Shown here piece after piece: positions 25,076-64,000 of a DNA stretch of 64,000 nucleotides; the stretch's first letter is position 1, and each line of letters begins with the position of its first letter. The translations under genes and the position numbers were made by a program. Under the pieces are notes generated by a model. It had not been told where the DNA came from, did not search any database, and saw only the letters and a program-made list of their open reading frames with translations. Origin of the DNA: Trogon surrucura (lineage: Eukaryota > Chordata > Aves > Trogoniformes > Trogonidae); NCBI GenBank assembly GCA_020746105.1, contig CM036622.1, forward strand, positions 36,991,477-37,055,476. The letters are read 5' to 3'.

Positions 25076-26264
25076 TGTTTTGGTTTGGCCTGGCCAGATT
25101 TCAGCGGCGGGGGGGGAGCTGCAGGGTGGCTTCTGTAAGAAGCTGCTAGAAGCTCCCCAAGATTGATAGAGCCAATGCCAGCCGGCTACAAAGAGGGACC
25201 CGCCGCTGGCCAAGGCTGAACCTATCAGTAAGGTGATAGCAGAGGAACGCCTCTGTGAAAAACATATTTAAGAACGGGAAAAATAACTGCGCCATGACAG
25301 CTGGCACAGAGATGGAGGAGTGAGAGTCTGTGCAGACACCAAGGTCAGTGAAGAAGGGGGGGGGGGGAGGATGAGCTCCAGGCGCCGGAGCAGAGAGAGT
25401 CCCCCGGGTCTGTGGTGAAGACCATGGTGAAGCGGGTTGTCCCCCTGCAGCCCATAGGTGAGGTGCAGAAGTCCACCGTGAGGATCACCGCGTAGATGTC
25501 CACCATGTAGAGGACTCCACGCCGTGTGGGTGGATGCCTGAAGGGGGCTCTAGCCCGTGGGAAGCCCGCATCAGAGCAAGTCGCTGCCGGAGCCTGTAGC
25601 CCGTGGAAGAGAGGAATGCCCACGCTGGAGCAGGTTGGCCGGTGGGACTTTTGGGACGCTGTGGGTGGCTCACGCTGGAGCAGTTTCCCCCGAAGGACTG
25701 CACCTCAGACTCACGAGGGGTGGGCTGCCCCTCGTGAGGTGTCTCGCGTTGGGCAGTTTGTGATGAATTGCCCTTCGTGGGACGACTCACGCGGAGAAGA
25801 GAGCGTGAAGCTTGTCTCCTGTGAGAGGGACCCCACAGTGGCCCTGGGGAAGAGTGAAGAGTCCTCCCCCGGAGTGAAGAAGCGGTGGGACCAACATCGG
25901 ATGAACTGACCGCAGCCCCCATTCCCTGTCCCCCTGCACCGCTCGGGGGGAGGAGGTGGAGAAACCGGGATTGATGTTAAGCCCGGGAAGAAGGGAGGGA
26001 TGGGGGGAAGGTGTTCTGTTTAAGATTTGTTTGCTCTTTCTTACTTCTCACTACTCCCCTCTGATTAGTTCTCTTAATAAATGTACCTAATTTCCCCAAA
26101 ACTGAGTCTGTTTTGCCCGGGACGGTAAATGAGGGTGATCTCCCTGTCCTTATCTCAAACCCTGAGCCCTTGGAGATATTTTCTCCCCCTGTTCAGTAGT
26201 GAAGGGGGGAGTGAGTGAGCGGCTGTGTGGGTACCTGGCGGCCGGCCAGGGTCAACCCACGACA
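25076..26264 (+). mobile_element. Solo LTR, 1.19 kb, inserted into a CR1
   Basis: It starts TGTTTTGG and ends CACGACA, with exact 5-base duplications CCTTG at 25071-25075 and 26265-26269. A TATTTAAG box-like site (25265-25272) and AATAAA (26076-26081) fit + strand orientation. It is homologous to the inverted copy at 6245-7430. No internal genes remain. Frames inside it, such as 25526-25909, are incidental. Confidence 0.88.
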
Positions 26265-26530
26265 CCTTGTTATATTTCATTAAATTTTTCCCCGCCCAAC
26301 CCTCCAGCATGTCCAGGTCTCGCTGAATGGCAGCACAGCCTTCTGGCATGTCAGCCACTCCTCCCTGCTTGGTGTCATCAGCAAACTTGCTGATAGTACT
26401 CTCTAGTCCCTCATCCAAGTCAGCAATGAATATATTGAATAATACTGGTCCCAGTACCGACCCTTGAGGGACTCCACTGGATACAGGCCTCCAACCAGAC
26501 TCTGCCTCATTGACTACAACTCTTTGGCTT
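26265..26530 (-). mobile_element. CR1 LINE, remaining 5'-side part after the LTR insertion
   Basis: It continues the CR1 of 24301-25075 with KFADDTK-type catalytic-region coding (26155-26418 frame). It ends near 26530, where CR1 similarity stops. Confidence 0.88.
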
Positions 26531-29500
26531 ATTTAGATGTAAACTTAGGTGTGGTTGCTAATGAGTGACCACATGTCATCTAGCTAAAAAAAAATGCCAC
26601 CTGAAACCTATGTGAAAATTGCTTCCCCAGTAAGAGCAGATTCAGTGAGCAATTTGAATGTGCAACCTACTTTAGAGAAACAGTTACCTATAGCTCAGAA
26701 TTAATGGTTTCTCTTTCCCACACTAGGAATTCTTTATGTGATACTATGTGGGGTGATTGATCTTGACCTCTGTGCAAGCAGTTGGGGTATAGTTTAAAAT
26801 GTAGAGTTTTTTTCTAGGCTGCCCTCAGACATGCAAACCTAAGGAATGATAATTTCAGATTTATGTTGAGAACCATAGGACCCTAAGACAAAGATTGAGA
26901 AGCTCAAAGGATCATTTTTAGCCCTGGAATTTGAAAAATCCCGTCTGTATTCCATTGATGGTCATTAGGCTTTTTTCCCTGCATATATGCAACATCTTTT
27001 TTGATACAGAGACCTATAAAACAGGTAGTGCTACATATAAGGACTTTGGAAAACAAAATACACAGAGCAGTCTTTGTCATTGAAAGTCACTTTACTGATG
27101 TTACAATATGTTAGTAACATTGAAAACCACAGGCATTTGTATTAAATACTCTCATAGAAGTGGATGCTGTGATGCTGTTATTAAAAGTGAGCAGGAATTT
27201 AGAACCCCAAATTACAATGATTTGATTTTATAAAAAGCAATGTTTTGTTTAACTACATGAAAGCCAGATTCATTCACTTCAACAGCCCAATGCCTGTAAT
27301 GTTTATGACAAAAATATTACACTCAAAGCTAGAAAGTTGTAAATTGCGATGCTTCATTTTGGTGTTTGTCAAAATCTCATGTTTCTGTTACATCAGGTAT
27401 GATTTTTTTTAAAGGATTTTAACTAGCAAAGACAACAACATGATGTAGGTTGGTTGTTTTTGCCAATATTGGCCCACTCCCGGCAATGAAACACAATCCT
27501 CCTTGCCTCTCTAAATGTTTTACCAATAAGGGCTAGTATGAGTGAAAAAATAAGTAACTTTTTTTTTTTTTGACAGCAATGCCCAAGTTAAACATAGCAC
27601 AAAATGAAGCTGCCAGAGCCAATTGGTATTTACTGTCCCAAAAGCTTTGCTGAAAGAACTGATCATTCTGTAAATAGTGTTTTCACCAGTGGATTAAAAA
27701 TTCTGTAATGCTTTGCTATTCTGAAAAAAAATATTTTGCATTTATGCAACAATAAAAATAAGTACTGTATTCTATATAAAACACTACCTACTGTAATATA
27801 TCTTTAACCTTAAGAAAAGAAAAATCAGGTTATATATTCACAGTTTGAGTATGTTCTGGACCATATTTCCAAGCATAAAATAGGCAGAGTCTCTACACAG
27901 GCAGTGAGCAGGAGTCCTTGTACTAATAATCAAAATAAATCAGCATTTACTGTTATACAGAGCCTTAAAATATTGCATGAGTAGCTGCTAGCACCACTAT
28001 ACTTACAAGGTCAGTCAGGCCTATATACAGAATTTCTAACTTGGTTGTAAAAATAGACTCTCCATGCTAAAATTAGAATATATAAGGTCTTAAGGCCTCA
28101 CATTAAGATTTTTGTTAACCAAAAGCTTTTTTTTTTCATTCAGAGGAATACAGAAACAGAAAAAAAAATAGCTTCTTGTATGCCCTAGTAATTAAAAGTA
28201 ATGTAAGAAAGACACATGTACTTCTCCCTTAGAGAATGTTTCTTTTTAACTGCTCTGAGCTTATATTCCCCAGTCATCCTCACCTCATTCGGAGTTATAT
28301 TGCAATTGCGGCCTGTCTACACAGCAGAAGTTTTTAAACAGTTTAAAGGTGGCTTAGCTAAAGCGATTTTGAAACTGGTGCAGATTGGATTTTTAGAGAT
28401 CTAAAACTGCCAGACCTGGCTAGGTGAGCCAGTTTTGAAGTTGGGTACAAAGTTTCTCAATTGTGAGTGAATGACCACATTTATGTGTCCTGAACTTCGC
28501 TTGTTTTGCATACTTGGCTGCGATAACAGATTAATGTTGACTGTCGCAGTACTTCTCTAAATAGTTGCAGAAAACTGCTGTGGAATGACAAGATACTATG
28601 TGCTAGGCTACTGTTCCAAAGCTTTAGTTTACATCAGCATCCGTACTTGAGGCTGTTTTTTGTAAGCTGACTTGAAAAACACTCAGGTCAAAGGAGTTTT
28701 TTAATGTAGATGATAGAAACTATTACTTAAGTGTCCTGTTTCTGGTGAAATCACACTTAAAATTGAGTCCTATCTGTATTGTAGCTACGTCTACACAACC
28801 TGTTTCACCGTTTCCTTTAGTAGGAGGACAGTTACGTGCACACAGGAACGTCACCCCATCATGCAGTCACAGGATGGGAAGCTGTACAGACGTGCAGCTT
28901 ATTCATATTTGTCATCAGGAAATCTGATTAGTGTGAAACCATATAAATGTCATATGGTTTGGAAACCGTGCAAATAGTGGGTCATCAGCTCAGCAGTCTG
29001 ACAGATAATCCATTCTGGCCAAAAAAAAAGTAAATTACTTCAGAGACAAGAATGCTTAAGCTCTCTAAAAATGATGTAAATAACATCACACTCTGGTTGG
29101 CAGCAGAGGCCCAAACAGTCTGATACAGATACTCAAATAACTTAGAGCAAGAAATAGATGATCTCCAGACTTGGAGCAAGAGAAATAGGACACAGCGCAA
29201 CTTAAGCAACCTTCAGTGGTGCTAGAGGGGAAAAAAAAGACACAGGATGGCTGAAAGGCCAAATGGTTTTACCAGCTGCTGTGGTTTTACACCAGCAGGC
29301 AACCAAGCCCCACACAGGCACTCGCTCAGTCCCAGCCCCACAGCAGGATGGGGGAAGAGAACTGGAAGGGTAAAAGTGAGAAAACTCATGGGTTGAAATA
29401 CAAACAGTTTAAAAACTGAAACAAAATAACAATAATTACTTTAATAGTAATAATAGATTGTAATGAAAGGGAAACAATGGAGAGAAATATAACCCAGGTA

Positions 29501-32500
29501 AGACAAGTGATGCAAATGAAAAAACCAAAGTGCTCACCACCGACCAACAAATGCCCAGCTAGTCTCAGCAGTGGCACGTCTGCCAATCTTCCCCCCCCAG
29601 ATTTATATACTGAGCATGATGCCATATGGTGTGGGACATCCCTTGGGTCAGCTGGGGCCAGCTGTCCTAGCTGTATCCCCTCCCACTTCTTGTGCACCCC
29701 CAGCCTTCATGGGTGGGGTGAGGAGCAGAAAAGACCTTGGCTCTGTGTAAGCTCTGCTCAGCAACAGCTAAAACATCCCTGTGGTATCAACGCTGTTTCC
29801 AGCACAAATCCCAAACACAGTCCCATAGCAGCTACTGTGAAGACAAGTAATCCTATTCCAGCCAAAACCAGCACAAACTGTGCTCCACCAGCACATGGCT
29901 CCATCACGTACAGTATAGCAAAAGATGCATTAACAGCACCGGAAGGACCTTACCCAGGACACTGTGTGGAAAGGTGACCAACTTAGCAGCTTTTCAATCT
30001 TAGCCAGCTAACACAAAGAGGCTGTTAGTAGATGTAATCATCATTCATGGAAATGCTTTTCCATAGGAGCAGGAAGGGGATGCAAGAGAAGAGAACAGGA
30101 GCTTGCTGAGTTTTAGACTGGAGTGTGATAATTTTGCTTACAACGGCTAGGCGTGGGATTTGATGACAGAGCAAGTCCTAAGACCTAACTTGTTATCTTG
30201 TAGGATTATGGAGTCTCATCATTCTTTCACATTACATTCTGTCCTCTTAATAAATTAATTTATTAACACACTTACTGCAAATTTGGTCAGAATTTGTAGT
30301 ATATGCATGCCTGCAATAGTGTAGGAACCTATTCTTAGTTCTGCTTTTGAAAGCCGTTGTCACATTGGTGTTGATAACACCACTCAGTTCATTTAAAACC
30401 AGCAACAGGGATTCAGGTAAGGGGACACCAGTACACTAGCTATTGACACAATTTCTTTCTGATTTTGACTCAGGCTATGCCTCAAAGGTCTATTTGTTCA
30501 TTAGCACAATCAAAAATATCTAATGAGTACATCAGCTTAGGAGGTTCAACAACTCAAAAAGGGAACTCTTAAAGGAAGTAGCTATCTTCAACATTAAGTC
30601 TCACTTCAAATCCAGTAACTGGCAAGTAGTGACTTAAGTTCACAACTGAAGCAAAAACAGGCTGTGTAAAATTAATAACCTCCTTAAAACTACATATTTA
30701 AATATACCAAAACTACATGTAAATTGTCAGTCACAACCACTTCTGCTATGTTGTCTGAGCACATTCATCAGACGTCTATAGTATGGACTCCTGAAGTTCT
30801 TATGTCAGCAAATCCAGAATTAGCAGGTACATTTTTCCTTCAACTGCAGCATCATTGTGCAGCATTATTATATGATCTCTATTTTCTGGTCTCCATCAGT
30901 TAGTAATATTTATTTTAAATTATACAAGATTCTTCTCCCACACTGAAATACATAACACTAACTTAAGTATAGCTCATCCTCCGGGTCCTGTGCTCATATG
31001 GACAATTACTTCTACTTGAGAAGAAATGATAAGGTCCCCACTTCAATAGGCATCTACAGGATAGCTGGCAATAACTATTTAATTTAATAAAATAAAAATA
31101 AGACCAAAATAAAAGCACGAGTCTCAATAAGTAAAAATGACTGAGCTATCTTATTGACAATACAAGTTCTCTATTTCAGGCTGCATGAGGTATTATGTGG
31201 CAATTTATATTGCTATTGCCAGTGTAACTAAAAACAGTGGATAAACATATTTGCAATCTTCCAAGTTACTGATCTGGCGGCTTTCCAACACACTACATTT
31301 TAGAAGCAGGAACCCACTGAATGTAAGCAACAACTTCTCTATTGACCTCTGCTGGCTTTGGAGGCTCACACGGCTCTGCCAGTTGAGGTTTAGTGCAACA
31401 ACAAAAACTCAAAGTTACCAACCTGATGCAAAATTCTCTGCAAAAAAAATTTGTAAAAACCCAATGCCTGTGATATTCTTACTCTAGACAATCAAAGTGA
31501 AAGTAAGTATTTATTTAACTTAAACTTAGTGCTCATAACTAGACTTCCAGTCACTACATATCTCCAAATGGGAAAGTGACTGTTACACTACACACATAAC
31601 TGTATCGTCATATGCTACAAATGAGTTATACCAAAACAAGAGAGAAGCTGAAAGTACACACTACATTGAAAATACAGTCAGGAGAGCCATTTGTTTGCAA
31701 AACAAGAAGCTACGAACATTACACAAAGAGCCGGTATGTTATATCCAGTTCTGTCTGCCAAATCTTGCTGCTTCTTCATAAGGCAAAATGGAAAGGGAAG
31801 AGTAAACAGTGGTGAACATAAAATATGCACAGAAATCTAACAGGATTATTCAAAATTACATGTCAGTTTGTATCCAAACAAAATACCATAAAAGGCACAT
31901 GATGAACAGTCCGGTTACTAAAAACAGGATACTAATATGAGAGGAAAAAACAGCTTCTAGGCGACAGAATAACACGGCGTTCTGTCAGGTTTGCATAATG
32001 TCCTGATGTGGGTGAACTCCTTGAGGGTCCTGCTCAAAGCCCAGTGAAATCAATAAAAGACATACTGACTCCAACTGATTATGGCTCAGACCCTAATTTC
32101 ATGAGCTGCACGCTACCAACTGGTTTTACTCGTTGCCTATGCTCAATATAAATCTTTGGAAAAATATTCTTCAGCACTGACGGATATTTACTCTTCACAA
32201 AAGTGCAGAATCTCTTCCTAAAACAATAACAAGGGACTGGCTCCTTCCGGATGGTCTGTCTGCATCCACTTGCACTCACTCGTATTTGTCTTTCTACCAA
32301 ATACTTACCAGAACGTGTTGACTGTGAAGGAAAATCATTTGAATGCCAAGACCAGTATTTTTTCATAATCCAACATACAGCCTAATCATAAAATATAGTG
32401 CTTCTAAAAATCTTACATACTTTACAGCTGCTGACATCTTTAAACAATTCTTAATTTAATCTTGCATATATCTGACTTTAACAAGAGACTTAAAAATTAA

Positions 32501-32999
32501 AAAAATATATTAAAAGGTTGCAAGTGTTGGGTTCACTATTAAAGGAAATACATGAAAGAGGTAGAAGATTCAGAAACACCATAGATGTTCCCATTACAAT
32601 AATATCTAATTGATCGTGTGGCTGTTGGGCAAGGTATTCAGCTGCACCACACAGAATCAGGTGTTCTATCCTGCAATGGTATTACTTGAAGCTAAGAATT
32701 AGTCAATTTTGGAAGGCTGGAGATTTATAATCTGATATAATAGGGTCCAGTTTCTTACTAACTGAAAATACCCAGTCAAAAGACACTTGTTTCACAACAA
32801 CCTATAGAAGGCTCAGGTGTTAGAAATCTAACCATCCACTTACAAGATTAACATCTCTATGGTAAAGGGTTTGTTCCTTGCCACTCCGGTTTTTTTAGAC
32901 TAAACTCACTTGTACTCTTGTTTTAATGCCCCAAAAAAATGTCAAAGGGGCTTCAGGGGCAGCAAGCATAGCATTCAAGTGCATGGTAAAGGCGACTCC
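26531..32999. other. AT-rich region between ADAM22 and SRI
   Basis: There are no supportable exons. It may hold a distal ADAM22 3' UTR. It contains the solo LTR at 29280-29875 and possible old transposon debris around 28295-28810. Confidence 0.5.
29280..29875 (-). mobile_element. Solo LTR, about 0.6 kb, second avian ERV family
   Basis: The + strand ends are TGTGGTTTTACACCAGC and CCAAAACCAGCACA. On the - strand a TATATAAA-like box lies at 29602-29609, about 270 bases from the - strand start, which sets the orientation. The flanks AGCTGC and AACTGT could be a decayed 6-base duplication. No internal genes. Related fragment at 23700-23840. Confidence 0.8.
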
Positions 33000-34299
33000 T
33001 ATAATACATAAAAATTGAAAGACAGCAATGAAACTGGCCACTTGCTCAGCACTGTTATTTTCTGGTGCAGATACTGGTATGCTTATAAGCTACACCTTGC
33101 CATCTAAAAGTGTCTTAAATGCTCTATCAAAAATACACAGCAACTCTCATCAGAAGGACTTCACAGGACTTCACATCACCACATCCTGAACTGACTGCTT
33201 GGAAGTATTCCCAAATGTCCAGTAACTTTGGATTGCACATTACCTAAAGACTCTGTCTCTTTTGTCTGCCGAATCATTCCTGATTACACTTGTGAGAGGA
33301 TATACTGGTCATCTCACTGAACAATGGATTTTGTCTTGTTCCTCTGATGACAATTTAAGACAAAGTGCTGCCGTACTGGTTTCTGCAGTCTATCGTACAA
33401 CTGAGATTGTCAAGACAGTGTAAGATACTGAAAAGATAGTATTGATTTTGGTCAAACACCAGTTTCTGAGAGACACAGTTTTACAGTACTGTACTTTCTG
33501 TATTTCCAAAGATGTCTGCTCATACTATTAGAAAATCTGAAGTGTGATGATGTTAGTCATGACTGTTTCTTTAGGCATTTGGCAAAATACACATATGTAT
33601 AACAGCTATTTTTGACATTATCAAATGTTTACATATATACAATCTGTATACTGAGATTATAAACACATATAAGGTTAAAAAAAAAGATATAATCCTTGTT
33701 TGTTTGACGACTGTGTCAAATAGTTGCCTTTCAAAGCCTGAAGTTCTGTCACAAAAAAAATCCTATATTTCTTACTCCTGCATGCTAATTTCTACTACAG
33801 TACGTTGTTTTTCCCTTACATGTGGAAAGTAAAGAACACAAGGTTCATGCATACAGCGTACACGTTTACATCGGCTGGGCTCCCCGGGAGGTGCATGCCC
33901 AGTTCCACTCTGGTCTGACTCAGGATGGCAATAAACCAGAGGAAAACCTCTCTTAACTGAGCCTGGCAAACAGACTGCAGTTGGGATTCAAGGTAAGAGT
34001 ATCTGTCATCATGCGGAATAGCCTTGTCACATCCGGGCTAATAATCCCCTGTTAATTGTTAGAATTTAGGTTGTTCATCAAATCCAGAGAATACTAATCA
34101 ACAAAAAAGAAAGAAAGAAAGAAAAAAGACTGTTTATTTCCTTTCCAGATGAGAGGAGGTTCTCACTGTCATCACAGGCATCTCTGTTGATCTTTCAAAT
34201 TGTCTGAAGAGCAGATGAATGTGCAATGACTCAGTGATGCTGAGTTTCTATAAAATTCGAAGTAAACAGTTCTGATGTCACCCCAGAAGAACAGCGCAG
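33000..34299 (-). other. ADAM22: Start of presumed ADAM22 3' untranslated region
   Basis: No coding signal follows the stop. A proximal AATAAA (read as TTTATT at 34133-34138 on the + strand) would end the UTR about 170-190 bases after the stop. Further copies lie downstream, so a UTR of several kilobases toward 27 kb is also possible. The real end is not determinable here. Confidence 0.45.
34102..34128 (+). repeat. (AAAG)n simple repeat
   Basis: A short AAAG microsatellite just beyond the proximal ADAM22 poly(A) signal. Confidence 0.85.
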
Positions 34300-62277
<27,978 letters not shown>

Positions 62278-64000
62278 CTGAAAAAGAAAAAAAGGACAGA
62301 AAATCAGTGTCTTGGTTTCTCCACATCTTCCCTTAAATGCAATGCTTCCTTAGACTTTTAATTTAAAAAATGCAACATATTCCTGTGCTGACTGAAGTCG
62401 GAAGACTTTCCTTCCCCAGTGCGGACACTGCAGCAGTCACTGGTGCGTGCGGTACCACTCTCTGAGATGAGATGCCCCCTCCCAAGTGCATCAGGTTCAG
62501 GGCCGAGCAGGACGGGCACCGTCAAGGGACACGGGACCTCTGAGGTTTACCAAATCAACACTGCAGTGACTTGCAGCATTACCTTGACCAAGTCATTGTG
62601 CCTTTTTGCAACAATTTTACACCTCAGAACAGGGACCATGATCCTGATCTTCTCTCTAGGGATGAAGGACACTGAAAAGCTCTAGGTATAAACACTACAG
62701 TTTTTACAATGTCCCATTACTGTTGTAGAACAGAAACTATTAATAAATATATTGAATTCTGTACAGCTTTCTCAGCCTTTGGCTTATCTTTTTCCTCCCA
62801 GTCTCTGGAAAAATGCAGACAGACAGGACTGTTGTTGGAGACACTACAGGATGCTGGGATGTGCATTCACCATGTTTGCAATCCTTCCTTCACTTCTGCT
62901 TTCAGGCAGGGGATTACAGGGGAAGGTAACCCCAAATTTGGGAATTGTTATATACGCTCTTTTGAGTTGTCCTGATTAACACCACCTAGGGACAAGCGTT
63001 TTCCAAAATTCTGCCTTTCTCTTTGTGGGCTCATGCTTGCCACTCTGTATGTAGGTAAACCTTTGTCTCATTTTCAGAAATAATGTAGGTAGACAGAAGC
63101 TTAATTTTTTTCTAGTAAGTCTTTAGTATGGTGCCTATGTGACTTGGATACTTGCACAAAATTCATCCACGAGAACAACCTGCTAATTTTTTTTATATTA
63201 CATTAAAAAACGGAAAGTGCTTAGGGAAATGTGATCTGTTCCAGCACAACCTGCACTTTTTCTCTTTTTTTAACATTAGGATAAGCACAAAGTCAAGAGT
63301 GTGGTCCACAGTTATTCCTAATTTCCTCCTAAGAATATTAAAACCTCAAATGTCCACAGACAAAGATAAAAATATCACATAGTACATCACAGTTTTAATA
63401 AAATTAATAATAATAATCATTATTACTAAATGAGCACAAACAACTATTTAAGTCATATTTAGCTGCTCTCCCTTATAGCCAAGACTTGGCTAAACCTCCT
63501 TTTCCTATTTACTGATGTATCAGGAAGAATACCTTACAGTTTGCATAGGCCTTGATTCCCTTCACTCAACAGAATTTCAGTCAGTCCAAGCACAAGGACA
63601 CACAAGCAGACTTAACTAAAACAGAAGTCAGGTGTCTTTTAGATGAACACTTCTGAATAATTCTGCTAGTCATGTGTTTTGTGGGGTTTTTTTTTACTAT
63701 ATCCTTTTTTTAAGCCCTCTGTGGTACAATTCTCCCATTCAGTCTTACAGGACAAATCCAAAGCAACATGTAAGGCATTGGGAGCGGCACATGGGTAAAG
63801 ATGCGTATGTTTAAACAAGGACATCTAATGAAATCTGGTGGAACTTCAACCCGATCCAAACTTGTCTGAAACTAGAAGGCTTTAATTCACCTCTGCATTT
63901 GATCACAGTCCCTGCCCCAGGAAGCCAAGCCTAAAAGACAAAGAACCTCCCAGACAAACTGGTTTTCATCCAATTTTTAAATTAATCACAAGGTCAGCAA
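62278..64000 (-). other. ADAM22: ADAM22 intron continuing past the window edge
   Basis: No exon that could precede exon A was found, so this intron is at least 1.7 kb. A GC-richer patch at about 62400-62560 is unassigned. Confidence 0.6.

Noticed and set aside
25485-25922. 145-residue - strand frame
   Set aside because: It is the LTR counterpart of the frames at 6566-7358, not a gene.
24301-26530. Segmental duplication of the 6.2-9.1 kb LTR-CR1 block
   Set aside because: The CR1 copies share orientation but the LTRs are opposite, sit at different positions relative to CR1 and have different target duplications, so the insertions are independent.

Overview
This window is vertebrate nuclear DNA, almost certainly from a bird. 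It carries several CR1 LINE copies with avian-style 3' tails (short TCACAGAA- or ATTCTATG-type repeats), avian-type solo LTRs, long introns with GT-AG splice sites, and two genes recognisable by translation. I see no bacterial-type operons, CRISPR arrays or tRNA/rRNA genes. Most long open frames are chance frames or lie inside repeats.

Layout. Positions 1-12.5 kb are upstream of the first gene, with no exon I can support. They hold a CR1 tail, a 1.19 kb solo LTR (6245-7430, CTAAT target duplication) and a 5'-truncated CR1 with a decayed reverse transcriptase (7512-9125). A CpG island (about 12590-13490) covers the promoter and first exon of SRI (sorcin). SRI runs on the + strand from 12953 to 21789 in eight coding exons, which join without a frame break into a 198-residue penta-EF-hand protein. 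Intron 2 holds two CR1 copies in opposite orientation. From 22 to 34 kb lie an LTR fragment, a CR1 split by a second solo LTR of the same 1.19 kb family (25076-26264, CCTTG duplication), and a different solo LTR (29280-29875).

From 62277 down to 34300 on the - strand lie the last 15 coding exons of ADAM22, converging tail-to-tail on SRI. They join in phase into 436 residues: end of the disintegrin region, cysteine-rich domain, EGF-like module, one membrane helix, and the full cytoplasmic tail ending in a PDZ-binding ETSI. The 5' part of ADAM22 lies beyond position 64000. The SRI/ADAM22 pairing matches the order known in mammals (ADAM22-SRI-STEAP4). No STEAP4 exon was found on the left.

The genes are functionally separate. 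Sorcin is a calcium sensor acting on ryanodine receptors and other calcium-handling proteins. ADAM22 is a catalytically inactive neuronal surface receptor for LGI1, tied to PSD-95-type scaffolds. I found no convincing new biological system. The points most worth a second look are an 18-nt ADAM22 microexon, an 87-nt in-frame cassette exon, possible read-through C-termini, the inverted pair of related solo LTRs flanking SRI, the inverted CR1 pair in SRI intron 2, and an unexplained CpG-retaining block near 2 kb.
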